A stretch of 64,000 nt of DNA from Erwinia sp050410775 (GTDB lineage: Bacteria > Pseudomonadota > Gammaproteobacteria > Enterobacterales > Enterobacteriaceae). This document shows, piece by piece, positions 18,408 through 26,730 of this stretch. Each line of letters opens with the position of its first letter. Positions within the stretch are counted from its first letter, which is position 1. The notes beneath the pieces were generated by a model that worked only from the letters and a program-made list of their open reading frames with translations, had not been told where the DNA came from and did not search any database. A program made the position numbers and the translations under genes. The stretch lies in NCBI RefSeq assembly GCF_050410775.1, contig NZ_CP191229.1; one strand, written 5' to 3'.

Positions 18408-19285
18408 CAGGCGACTCCTTTATGTTCACCGGCAAGCCAGCGCGCCAGAATCAGGGCCAGCCACGCCACGCCGCCCATCACCACCGAGAGCGCCGCCGCC
18501 GTGGCGAAATTGGCGTAGTTAGTGAACTCACCATAAATCGTCAGTGGCAGGACATTCAGGTTCGTACCGAGGGTAAAGGCTGTGCCGAACGCGCCCATAC
18601 TGGTCGCAAAGCAGATCGCGCCGCTGGAGAAGAGCGCGGGTGCCATACCCGGCACTATCACATCCCACACTACCCGCCACTGGCTGGCGCCGAGGGAACG
18701 GGCCGCTTCCTCCAGCGAAGGATCAAGCTTTTCGCAGGCGGCGACCAGCGTCATCACCACGCGTGGGATGGAGAAATAGAGATATCCCACAAAGAGGCCC
18801 ATCAGCGAGTAGGCAAACATCCAGCGATCACCCGCCAGCGCCAGACCGATCTCCGCCAGCAGTCCCTGGCGCCCTGCCAGCATCACCACCAGGAATCCGA
18901 CCACTACGCCCGGAAAAGCGAGCGGGAAAGTGAGGATCGCCAGCAGAAGCGAGCGGCCTGCAAAGCGGTGCCGGGCCAGAAAACAGCCGGCCACGGCGGA
19001 GAGGGCGACTGCCGTCAGGGAGACCAGCAGCGAGAGCAGCACCGTCACGCCCAGGCTGCGTAAATAGTGAGGCTGAGTGAGAATGGTCCAGTAGGCGTTC
19101 GCACCGGTGCTGTTATCCGGCTGGCTACCCATCGCGATCAGCGAGGCGAAAGGTAACAGCCAGAAGGCGGCGAAAAAGAGCAGCGCTGGCACTAACATCC
19201 ACGGCATGCTGCTCCGGCGTAACGGCCATGAAAGGGGCGTGCGCGTCAGGGCGCGCGCCCCGGTGCTGAGGGACGGCGCAGACAT
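18407..19285 (-). CDS. ABC importer permease 1
   Basis: Inner-membrane permease subunit of 292 residues with six or so hydrophobic helices. The EAA loop reads LEEAARSLGASQWRVVWDVIVPG. It is the partner of the 273-residue permease and resembles PhnU-type subunits of 2-aminoethylphosphonate importers. It overlaps the binding-protein gene by one base. Confidence 0.87.
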   Translation of the reverse strand: MSAPSLSTGARALTRTPLSWPLRRSSMPWMLVPALLFFAAFWLLPFASLIAMGSQPDNSTGANAYWTILTQPHYLRSLGVTVLLSLLVSLTAVALSAVAGCFLARHRFAGRSLLLAILTFPLAFPGVVVGFLVVMLAGRQGLLAEIGLALAGDRWMFAYSLMGLFVGYLYFSIPRVVMTLVAACEKLDPSLEEAARSLGASQWRVVWDVIVPGMAPALFSSGAICFATSMGAFGTAFTLGTNLNVLPLTIYGEFTNYANFATAAALSVVMGGVAWLALILARWLAGEHKGVA

Positions 19286-20304
19286 TACCGGATCTCACTC
19301 AGATAACGGGCGGAGAAGCTTTTCTGCGCTTCAGCCATTTCCTGATAGTCGACCGTTCTGGCGCGGGCATAGTCGCTGTCCGGCAGGAAACGCTGCTTCG
19401 CGTCAGCCGACATAGCTTCGGTACGCACCGGGCGCAGATAGGCATTAGCCCAGATGGCCTGGCCTTTGTCGGAGAGCACATAGTCGATAACTTTTTTGCC
19501 GTTGTCGGCATGGGGGGCGTTTTTGACCAGGCTGATGACGTAAGGCACGGTCAGCGTTCCCTCCTGAGGGATAACAAACGCGACGTTGGCATGGTCAGTA
19601 TATTTCGCCCGGTAAGCGTTAAAATCGTAGTCCAGTAGAATGGGGATTTCACCCGAGAGCAGGCGCGCATAGGCAGTCTGCTTCGGTACGATAGGATCGT
19701 TGGCGGAGAGCTTTTTAAAATAAGCCAGCCCCGGTCCAAAGTCCTGTAAGGTGCCGCCCATCGCCAGGTTTGCCGCCACCGCGCCGACGTAGCCGACAAA
19801 GGCGCTGGAGGGATCGAGGAAGCCGATCATCCCTTTATATTCCGGCTTTAAGAGATCCTGCCAGGATTGCGGAACGGGTAAGCCGCCCAGCGCATCGACA
19901 TTGACCATAAAGCCCAGGGTGCCGGAGTGCAGCGCGACCCATTTGCCCGCCGGATCTTTCATCCCTTCAGGAATAGCGTCCCATTCCGCTGGTTTGTAGG
20001 CGGCCACCACATCCGATTTTGCCGCCTGGATGCCAAACGTAACCCCGAGATAGGCGACATCGGCCACCGGCGCGGCTTTCTCCGCCACCAGCTGCGCCAG
20101 CGCCTGACCGGAGTTTTTGTTGTCCTGCGGCACCTTGATGCCGGTGTCGCGGGCAATCGCCTTTAGCTGCGTGCCCCAGTCCGCCCATTCTGGCGGGCAG
20201 TTGTAACAGATGGCATCGGCAGCCGAGACCATCTGGCTGAACAGAGCCCCTCCCGCCAGCAGCGCGGCGGCGGCAATTTTGCTGAACTGTTTACGCTGTA
20301 ACAT
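19285..20304 (-). CDS. Periplasmic substrate-binding protein of the ABC importer
   Basis: Extracellular solute-binding protein, 339 residues, with a signal peptide cleaved near AADA (about residue 29). It belongs by general appearance to the iron/AEP/thiamine-type binding proteins. A CYNCP motif just after the signal could form a disulfide. It is preceded by the LacI gene with a 27-base gap. The company of a GpdQ-like esterase suggests a phosphodiester or phosphonate-type ligand; this is inference. Confidence 0.82.
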   Translation of the reverse strand: MLQRKQFSKIAAAALLAGGALFSQMVSAADAICYNCPPEWADWGTQLKAIARDTGIKVPQDNKNSGQALAQLVAEKAAPVADVAYLGVTFGIQAAKSDVVAAYKPAEWDAIPEGMKDPAGKWVALHSGTLGFMVNVDALGGLPVPQSWQDLLKPEYKGMIGFLDPSSAFVGYVGAVAANLAMGGTLQDFGPGLAYFKKLSANDPIVPKQTAYARLLSGEIPILLDYDFNAYRAKYTDHANVAFVIPQEGTLTVPYVISLVKNAPHADNGKKVIDYVLSDKGQAIWANAYLRPVRTEAMSADAKQRFLPDSDYARARTVDYQEMAEAQKSFSARYLSEIR

Positions 20305-20331
20305 AAGTTTTCCCGGATGTTGGTAGAAGAA

Positions 20332-21342
20332 TTAACACAAAAAAACAGGCGGCGGCGCGATGCTCTCTCCCAACCGCAGCTGCGTGAGCAGCGGCAGCAT
20401 GGGTTCGGGCCGTTCGCCGGCAATTAACGCCAGCAGATGCGCAATCGCGGTGGTGCCCATCGCCTGTAAAGGTTGCACGACTGAGGTGAGCGAGGGATAG
20501 ACCAGACGCCCGATATCGATGCCGTCAAAGCCGATGATGGAAATTTGCTGCGGCACCTGATACCCGGCGCGCAGCAGCTCGCCCATCACGCTTATCGCCA
20601 GCAGATCGTTAGTACAAAGCAGCGCCGTCAGCGCCTGCTCGCCCTGCAAAGCGGGTTGCAGGGTCTGAAAATCGGAACGGGTATGGCTGGGCATTTCCAG
20701 CATAGAGGCGGGCTCAAGCCCGGCGTTTTTCATGGCGTCGCAATAGCCCTGATAGCGCAGTAAGGCGCGATCGGACTGCATGACAGGCCCGGCTATCATG
20801 CCAATGCGCCGGTGCCCCAGCGAGAGCAACCGATCGGTAGCCTGACGAACGGCCTCACGGTTATCCACGCAGACCGAAGGGAGCGCGATTTTCTGTGGCG
20901 CATTGTGAACCAGCACCACCGGCACGGCCTCCTGCCGGAGGCTGGCGAGAAGAGGGCTGCTGTCAGCGTCCGCCACGGTGAGTACCAGCCCATCCACGCG
21001 CTGACGCAGCATGTTTTCGATGATATCGGCCTCACGCTGGGTCTGATAATCGCTGGTGGCGATCAGCAGCGCATAACCACTCTGTTGCGCGGCCACTTCC
21101 ATCGCCTGCAGCTGCTCAGCAAAAACGGGGTTACTTAACGAAGGTAACAGCACGCCCAGCGTACGGGAGGATTGCGTACGTAACTGGCGGGCAATATGGT
21201 TTGGCCGGAAGCTGAGCTGTTCTGAAGCGGCGAGCACTCTGTTGCGGGTCTCTTCACGCACCAGTTCAGGAGAAGAGAAAGCTCTTGCCGCAGTGGCCCT
21301 TGAGACACCGGCCAGTTTCGCCACCTGAAGTAAATCGCTCAT
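20332..21342 (-). CDS. LacI-family regulator of the importer operon
   Basis: Transcription repressor of about 336 residues. The N-terminal helix-turn-helix is MSDLLQVAKLAGVSRATAARAFSSPELV, followed by the hinge and a periplasmic-binding-protein-like sensor domain (TLGVLLPSLSNPVFAEQLQ onward). I start at 21342, after AAGGTG, rather than at the frame's first ATG 14 codons upstream. A perfect palindrome sits 15 bases before this start. With only 27 bases to the binding-protein gene, the regulator probably heads the whole operon and represses it together with itself. Confidence 0.88.
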   Translation of the reverse strand: MSDLLQVAKLAGVSRATAARAFSSPELVREETRNRVLAASEQLSFRPNHIARQLRTQSSRTLGVLLPSLSNPVFAEQLQAMEVAAQQSGYALLIATSDYQTQREADIIENMLRQRVDGLVLTVADADSSPLLASLRQEAVPVVLVHNAPQKIALPSVCVDNREAVRQATDRLLSLGHRRIGMIAGPVMQSDRALLRYQGYCDAMKNAGLEPASMLEMPSHTRSDFQTLQPALQGEQALTALLCTNDLLAISVMGELLRAGYQVPQQISIIGFDGIDIGRLVYPSLTSVVQPLQAMGTTAIAHLLALIAGERPEPMLPLLTQLRLGESIAPPPVFLC

Positions 21343-21356
21343 CTGCTCACCTTTTC

Positions 21357-21378
21357 GCCATGAGATCGTTCTCATGGC
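21357..21378. promoter_or_regulatory. Palindromic LacI-type operator
   Basis: Perfect inverted repeat: gccatgaga, spacer tcgt, tctcatggc. It sits just upstream of the LacI-family gene, overlapping where its leader or promoter should be. Size and symmetry suit a LacI dimer; it is the likely autoregulatory site for the importer operon. Confidence 0.6.
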
Positions 21379-21647
21379 AGGCAAGGTAGCAACGATTTAT
21401 GACAGCGGCATGATCGCCTGGCGGCCAGAGTAAAAAGTTTTATCTCCCTGTCAGGAGAATCCTGCTCTGCGCCGCCCGCTTTCCTTTTGTCCAGACGTGC
21501 CGCCTGTCACCTTTTGCCGCCTTATTCCTGCTGCGGGCCGTTTCCTTCCTTATCGCCACTGGTTAAGATACCGTGCAGGGGCGGCTGGCTCAGAAACAGA
21601 GGCAGAACATTCAGTCAGGTTGCGGGTCAAACGAGGAGTTCATTACG

Positions 21648-23120
21648 ATGGGATTCAGTATGCTAAACCGGTTGAAGCGATGCGCGCTGGCCACGCTGAT
21701 CGTCACGCTTTCGCTCCCTTCTCTGCCAGCGATGGCCGATATCAGCGATAATCTGCCCGATATCGGCACCACGGCGGGCAGCACGCTCTCGGTCAATCAG
21801 GAGCTGGCGATGGGCGATTTTTACGTGCGCCAGCTGCGCGGCAGCGCCCCGCTCATTAACGATCCGCTGCTGAATGATTACATCAATCAGCTGGGCATGC
21901 GCCTGGTGAATCACGCCTGGTCGGTCAAAACGCCCTTCCACTTTTTTCTGATCCGCAACGATCAGATCAACGCCTTCGCCTTCTTCGGCGGCAACGTGGT
22001 GCTTCACTCTGCCCTGTTTCGCTACGCCGATAATGAAAGCCAGCTCGCCTCGGTCATCGCGCACGAAATTTCCCACGTCACGCAGCGACATCTGGCCCGC
22101 GCGATGGAAGAGCAGCAGCGCAATGCGCCCCTGACCTGGGTGGGCGCGCTGGGCTCAATTCTGCTGGCGATGGCCAGCCCGCAGGCCGGTATGGCTGCGC
22201 TGAGCGGCACGCTGGCAGGCGCCCAGCAGGGGATCATCAGCTTTACCCAGCAAAATGAGCAGGAAGCTGACCGCATCGGTATTCAGGTGCTGCAACGTGC
22301 CGGCTTCGACCCCGAGGCGATGCCCAACTTTCTGCAAAAGCTGGCCGACCAGTCCCGCTTTTCATCCAAACCGCCGGAAATTCTGCTGACCCACCCCCTG
22401 CCCGACAGCCGCCTGTCCGACGCCCGCAACCGCGCCAACCAGATGAAGCCGGTAGTAGTGCAGTCCTCTCAGGATTATTACATGGCGAAAGTCCGGGCGC
22501 TGGGCATGTATTCCACCGGGCAGAATCAGCTGACGGACGATCTGCTGAACCAGCTGAGTAAAGGCAATACCCGCGAACAGGCCGCCGCGCAGTACGGCAA
22601 AGCGGTCCAGTTCCTGGAGGCGAAAAGCTTCGCCAACGCCAGAAAAATTATCGCGCCCCTGCTGGCTGCCCAGCCCGGCAACGTCTGGTATCTGGATATC
22701 ATGACCGATATCGATATCGGCCTGAACCAGCCCCAGCGGGCTGTCACCATGCTTAAGGCCGCGCGCGGGGCGGCTAACAGCCCGGTAGTTCAGCTCAACC
22801 TGGCTAACGCCTTACTGGTCGCGAAGCAGCCTGCCGAAGCGAGCAAGCTGCTTTACCGCTACACCTGGGCCCACAAGGACGATCCTAACGGCTGGGATTT
22901 GCTGGCACAGGCTTCAGCGGCCCAGGGGCTGAGCGATGAGGAACAGGCCGCCAGAGCCGAGGGTCTGGCGCTTAATGGTCAGCTTGATCAGGCGATCCGC
23001 AGTCTGATTAGCGCCAGCGCCGCCGTACCGCTTCGCAGCCTGAAGCAGGCCCGCTACGATGCGCGCATCGATCAGCTCCGTCAGCTTCAGGCACGCTACC
23101 GTCAGTATCAGAAATCATAA
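21648..23120 (+). CDS. bepA: Periplasmic metalloprotease/chaperone BepA
   Basis: Outer-membrane quality-control protein that assists LptD assembly and degrades stalled barrel proteins. It has about 490 residues: a signal peptide ending near PAMA, an M48 protease domain with HEISH zinc motif (VIAHEISHVTQRH) and downstream glutamate in QNEQEADRIG, then C-terminal TPR-type helices. I choose the ATG at 21648, which follows GAGGAG by about nine bases and opens directly on the signal peptide; the open frame runs 25 codons further upstream. yfgD follows after ten bases. Confidence 0.93.
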   Translation: MGFSMLNRLKRCALATLIVTLSLPSLPAMADISDNLPDIGTTAGSTLSVNQELAMGDFYVRQLRGSAPLINDPLLNDYINQLGMRLVNHAWSVKTPFHFFLIRNDQINAFAFFGGNVVLHSALFRYADNESQLASVIAHEISHVTQRHLARAMEEQQRNAPLTWVGALGSILLAMASPQAGMAALSGTLAGAQQGIISFTQQNEQEADRIGIQVLQRAGFDPEAMPNFLQKLADQSRFSSKPPEILLTHPLPDSRLSDARNRANQMKPVVVQSSQDYYMAKVRALGMYSTGQNQLTDDLLNQLSKGNTREQAAAQYGKAVQFLEAKSFANARKIIAPLLAAQPGNVWYLDIMTDIDIGLNQPQRAVTMLKAARGAANSPVVQLNLANALLVAKQPAEASKLLYRYTWAHKDDPNGWDLLAQASAAQGLSDEEQAARAEGLALNGQLDQAIRSLISASAAVPLRSLKQARYDARIDQLRQLQARYRQYQKS

Positions 23121-23130
23121 AGGAACCGGA

Positions 23131-23493
23131 ATGACTACCGTCAGGATTTATCACAACCCGCGCTGCTCAAAAAGTCGTGAAACGCTCGCTCTGCTGAGGG
23201 AAAAAGGCGTGGAGCCGGAGATTGTCCTTTATCTGGAGACCCCGCCCGATGCGGCAACGCTTCAGGATTTAGTGGAGAAGCTGGGGTTCAGCTCCGCCAG
23301 GGAGTTGATGCGCACCAAAGAGCCGCTTTATCGTTCCCTGGATTTAGGTGATAACCGCATCAGCGAGGCCGCGCTGCTGGCGGCGATGGCTTCCCATCCC
23401 GCGCTGATAGAGCGTCCAATAGTCATTGCTAACGGTAAAGCCCGGCTGGGTCGTCCGCCGGAGCAGGTACTCACGATCCTTCAGGAGGCATAA
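23131..23493 (+). CDS. yfgD: Glutaredoxin-type arsenate reductase homologue YfgD
   Basis: ArsC-family protein of 120 residues. The catalytic cysteine lies in YHNPRCSKSRETL (C12), and the later arginine blocks LMRTKEPLYR and ALIERPIVI are typical of ArsC. No ars operon genes accompany it; it is the stand-alone core-genome copy behind bepA, with an AGGA ribosome site six bases upstream. True activity on arsenate is plausible but untested here. Confidence 0.92.
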   Translation: MTTVRIYHNPRCSKSRETLALLREKGVEPEIVLYLETPPDAATLQDLVEKLGFSSARELMRTKEPLYRSLDLGDNRISEAALLAAMASHPALIERPIVIANGKARLGRPPEQVLTILQEA

Positions 23494-23509
23494 CGCGCAG
23501 CCCGTCGGG

Positions 23510-24211
23510 CTACAGATCCAGCGCCTCTTTGACAAAAGGAATGGTCAGCTTGCGCTGGGCGCTGATCGAGGCGCGATCGAGTTTATCCAGCGTCTCAAAC
23601 AGCGTTCGCATCTCACGGTCGAGCCTTTTCAGCAGAAAGCGCCCGACATCCTCCGGCAGCTCAAATCCGCGCAGCCTGGCGCGAAGCTGGAGCGCCTGAA
23701 GTTTGTCATCGTCTGAGAGCGGCTGTAGCCGGTAAATCTGGCCCCAGTCCAGCCGGGAGGCGAGATCGGCCAGCTTCAGATTAAGCTGGCGGGGAGGACG
23801 ATCCCCGGTGATCAGCAGGCGGGTTTTGCCCGTTTCAAGAATGCGGTTATAGAGATCGAAGATCGCCATTTCCCACATTTCATCTCCGGCGATGCACTCA
23901 ATATTATCGATGCAGATCAGCGCCAGCTGTTCCATGCCGTCAAGCACTTCGGGAACGAACCAGGTCCGCTTGTCGAGCGGCACATAGCCCACGGCCTCGC
24001 CGAGCGCGGAAAGTTCAGCGCAGGCGGCATGCAGAAGATGGCTGCGGCCGCCGCCTTCGCGGGACCAGACATAAAAATAGCTGCCGTGCTCCTGAAACAG
24101 CGCGTTTCTCAGGGCCGCAACGAGCGAAGGATTCTCTCCTGGCCAGAAGCTGGCGAAGGTTTCGTCATCGGGCAAATAAAGTGGCAGCGACAGCTGTGCC
24201 GGAGTGTTCAG
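23510..24211 (-). CDS. hda: DnaA regulatory inactivator Hda
   Basis: AAA+ protein that, bound to the DNA-loaded sliding clamp, stimulates ATP hydrolysis by DnaA and so prevents over-initiation. About 233 residues, nearly identical to E. coli Hda. The clamp-binding motif QLSLPL is at the N-terminus. The Walker A region reads SREGGGRSHLL and Walker B LICIDNIECI. The start appears to be CTG at 24211, as reported for E. coli hda, because GAGG lies five bases before it. The GTG two codons upstream overlaps that ribosome site. Confidence 0.93.
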   Translation of the reverse strand: MNTPAQLSLPLYLPDDETFASFWPGENPSLVAALRNALFQEHGSYFYVWSREGGGRSHLLHAACAELSALGEAVGYVPLDKRTWFVPEVLDGMEQLALICIDNIECIAGDEMWEMAIFDLYNRILETGKTRLLITGDRPPRQLNLKLADLASRLDWGQIYRLQPLSDDDKLQALQLRARLRGFELPEDVGRFLLKRLDREMRTLFETLDKLDRASISAQRKLTIPFVKEALDL

Positions 24212-24300
24212 AAGCACCTCAGTAGTGATCGGGCAAAATCCGGCGGAAGTTTATCACACCTTGATTGGGTTAATAAACGAAGGCCGGATCTGCCCCGCGA

Positions 24301-25578
24301 TCAGTCGCGATCCTGCGGATCGAGAATGGTTTCTTCCGGCCGGATCAGGCTAATCAGCTTAAAGATCAGGCTGAGCGAAATCCCGACGATGGTGGCCAGC
24401 GCCATGCCTTTCAGCTCCGCCGCGCCAATATGCACCGTCGCGCCGCTGACGCCGATAATCAGGATCACCGAGGTGAGGATCAGGTTTTGCGCCTTGTTGT
24501 AGTCCACTTTTGACTCGATCAGCACGCGAATACCTGAGGCGCCAATCACGCCATACAGCAGCAGCGACACGCCGCCCATAACCGGAACAGGAACCGCCTG
24601 AATCGCCGCCGCGAGCTTGCCCACACAGGAAAGCAGGATCGCCAGGATTGCCGCGCCGCCAATCACCCAGGTACTGTAGACACGGGTAATGGCCATCACT
24701 CCGATATTCTCGCCGTAGGTGGTGTTAGGGGTGGAGCCGAAAAAGCCGGAAAAGATGGTAGAGATCCCGTTAGCGAACATCGACCGGTGCAGCCCCGGAT
24801 CTTTCAGCAGGTCTTTCTTGACGATATTGGCAGTCACCACAAGGTGCCCGACATGCTCGGCAATGACCACCAGCGCGGCGGGAAGAATGGTCAGCATCGC
24901 ATACCATTCAAAGCGCGGCGTGTAAAAGGTGGGTAAGGCGAACCAGGGTGCAGCGGCGACCGGGGCCCAGTCCACAATGCCCATCAGCCAGGAGAGCGCG
25001 TAGCCCGCCAGTACGCCGACCAGGATAGGAATAATGGCCAGAAAGCCGCGGAACAGTACCGATCCAAACACCGTGACGGCCAGCGTCACCATCGAAATGG
25101 TAATGGTTGTGCCGTTGACCGAAGCGCCATTTGCCGGCAGCAGCCCGGCCATATTCGCCGCCACGCCCGCCAGTTCCAGGCCGATCACCGCCACGATGGC
25201 GCCCATCGCCGCCGGGGGAAACATCACGTCCAGCCAGCCCGTCCCGGCTTTCTTAACGATCAGGGCCACCAGGCAGAACAGCACGCCGCAGAGGATGAAC
25301 CCGCCCAGCGCGACCTCATAGCCCAGCGGCAACAGCAGCAGCACGGGCGAAATAAAGGCAAAGCTGGAGCCGAGATAGGCCGGGATTTTCCCTTTACAGA
25401 TAAACAGATAGAGCAGCGTGCCGATGCCGTTGAACAGCAGTACGGTGGCGGGATTGATATGGAACAGGATTGGCACCAGCACCGTCGCGCCGAACATGGC
25501 AAACAGATGCTGGAAGCTGAGTGGAATGGTTTGCAGCAGCGGTGGCCGCTCGCTAACGCCAATAGCGCGACGCGTCAT
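24301..25578 (-). CDS. uraA: Uracil:proton symporter UraA
   Basis: Inner-membrane uracil importer of the NCS2 family, 425 residues with about 14 membrane segments. The substrate-site glutamates are visible in AEHVGH (about residue 241) and TTYGENIGV (about residue 290). Downstream of upp on the same strand, but here separated by 286 bases containing a terminator-like hairpin. A GAGGA ribosome site precedes the ATG. Confidence 0.95.
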   Translation of the reverse strand: MTRRAIGVSERPPLLQTIPLSFQHLFAMFGATVLVPILFHINPATVLLFNGIGTLLYLFICKGKIPAYLGSSFAFISPVLLLLPLGYEVALGGFILCGVLFCLVALIVKKAGTGWLDVMFPPAAMGAIVAVIGLELAGVAANMAGLLPANGASVNGTTITISMVTLAVTVFGSVLFRGFLAIIPILVGVLAGYALSWLMGIVDWAPVAAAPWFALPTFYTPRFEWYAMLTILPAALVVIAEHVGHLVVTANIVKKDLLKDPGLHRSMFANGISTIFSGFFGSTPNTTYGENIGVMAITRVYSTWVIGGAAILAILLSCVGKLAAAIQAVPVPVMGGVSLLLYGVIGASGIRVLIESKVDYNKAQNLILTSVILIIGVSGATVHIGAAELKGMALATIVGISLSLIFKLISLIRPEETILDPQDRD

Positions 25579-25605
25579 AATATCCTCTTTATTTTACCCA
25601 ATAAA

Positions 25606-25627
25606 AAGCCGACGCTGCGGTCGGCTT
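25606..25627 (-). terminator. Terminator/attenuator between upp and uraA
   Basis: Stem aagccgac / gtcggctt with a six-base loop. Read on the minus strand it is followed by TTTTTATT and then, about 15 bases on, by the uraA ribosome site. It could end the upp message or attenuate read-through into uraA. Confidence 0.65.
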
Positions 25628-25637
25628 AAGACTTAAT

Positions 25638-25862
25638 CTATCTGTTTAACCCGTAAAGACGGATTAGCGGTTTTAGTCCAGCCGTTATCGCCGCCATCAG
25701 TCTGGCCCCTGACAGCACACAGGAAGCGCAGCGTACACCAAGTCCGTGAGGATTATTCGCGTTGCTCGCCCTGCGGACCGTGTTGCAAACGTTCAAAATG
25801 CTAAAGCATCTTGTCCGGGCAGTGCCGGGTTTCAGAATGCCAAGTAAAACAGGCTGGATCAT
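25638..25862 (-). CDS. Small P4-phage-leader-like ORF in the upp-uraA gap
   Basis: A 74-codon frame filling the gap between upp and uraA. Its product (segments such as NTVRRASNANNPHGLGVRCAS and SGARLMAAITAGLKPL) resembles the small ORFs found in P4-like prophage leaders near ash/icd-type genes and C4-type antisense RNA. That resemblance is from memory and unverified. It may be a remnant or an RNA element rather than a coding gene. The frame begins two bases after the upp stop codon. There is no other phage gene nearby. Confidence 0.35.
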   Translation of the reverse strand: MIQPVLLGILKPGTARTRCFSILNVCNTVRRASNANNPHGLGVRCASCVLSGARLMAAITAGLKPLIRLYGLNR

Positions 25863-25864
25863 GC

Positions 25865-26491
25865 TTATTTGGTTCCGAAGATCTTATCGCCCGCGTCGCC
25901 AAGTCCCGGAATGATATAGCCCTTCTCATTCAGACCCTGATCCACCGAGGCGGTGTAGAGCTCCACGTCCGGATGCGCCTTCTCCAGCGCGGCGATCCCT
26001 TCCGGCGCCGCGACCAGCACCAGCACCTTGATACTGGTGCAGCCCGCTTTTTTCAGCAGGTCGATAGTAGCGATCATCGAACCGCCGGTGGCGAGCATCG
26101 GGTCGACTACCAGCGCCATACGCTCTTCAATATTGGAAACCAGCTTCTGGAAGTAAGGCACCGGCTCCAGCGTCTCTTCATCGCGGTAGACGCCAACCAC
26201 GCTGATACGGGCGCTCGGTACGTGCTCCAGCACGCCTTCCATCATGCCCAGGCCCGCACGCAGGATCGGCACTACGGTGATCTTTTTACCCTTGATCTGC
26301 TCAATAGAGACAGGGCCGTTCCAGCCTTCGATGGTTACCGTCTCGGTTTCCAGATCGGAGGTCGCTTCATAAGTCAGCAGGCTTCCCACTTCAGAGGCAA
26401 GTTCACGAAAACGCTTGGTGCTTACGTCATGTTCACGCATCAGGCCCAGTTTATGTTTGACCAGCGGGTGTTTGACTTCCACGATCTTCAT
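25865..26491 (-). CDS. upp: Uracil phosphoribosyltransferase Upp
   Basis: Converts uracil and PRPP to UMP in pyrimidine salvage; 208 residues as in E. coli. The PRPP-binding loop is VDPMLATGGSM and the uracil-binding end is YIIPGLGDAGDKIFGTK. The N-terminus MKIVEVKHPLVKHKLGLMR is canonical. The promoter carries a long initial T-tract typical of UTP-dependent reiterative transcription. The gene is divergent from purM. Confidence 0.97.
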   Translation of the reverse strand: MKIVEVKHPLVKHKLGLMREHDVSTKRFRELASEVGSLLTYEATSDLETETVTIEGWNGPVSIEQIKGKKITVVPILRAGLGMMEGVLEHVPSARISVVGVYRDEETLEPVPYFQKLVSNIEERMALVVDPMLATGGSMIATIDLLKKAGCTSIKVLVLVAAPEGIAALEKAHPDVELYTASVDQGLNEKGYIIPGLGDAGDKIFGTK

Positions 26492-26518
26492 TGTTTTACT
26501 CCCGGAGTGTTAAGCTGC

Positions 26519-26540
26519 AAAAAAAAATCGCGAGATTATA
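26519..26540 (-). promoter_or_regulatory. upp promoter with UTP-sensing T-tract
   Basis: On the minus strand a perfect -10 box TATAAT (26535-26540) is followed six bases later by GA and then nine T residues in total (A-run 26519-26527 on plus). In E. coli upp the same arrangement causes RNA polymerase to slip and add U residues when UTP is high, lowering expression. The sequence match is seen directly; the mechanism is inferred by homology. Confidence 0.7.
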
Positions 26541-26651
26541 GCGCCCTTTCTGCGCTACGCCATATCACTTAATGCAACTTCGGCAAAATCCTGCCCTATT
26601 TAATAAGAATTGGCTAAAATTCAGCAATCCGCAATGCGTCAAAGAAGGCAC

Positions 26652-26667
26652 TCGCAAACGTTTGCCT
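26652..26667. promoter_or_regulatory. PurR operator of purMN
   Basis: The sequence tcgcaaacgtttgcct contains a perfect 12-base PurR palindrome core (gcaaacgtttgc) in the leader of purM. It is positioned to repress the purMN operon. Confidence 0.8.
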
Positions 26668-26730
26668 GCGCTGATAGAATTGCCGCGCTTTATACTAACC
26701 ACCAACCGCAAACCGCGTGGGGATTTCGCA

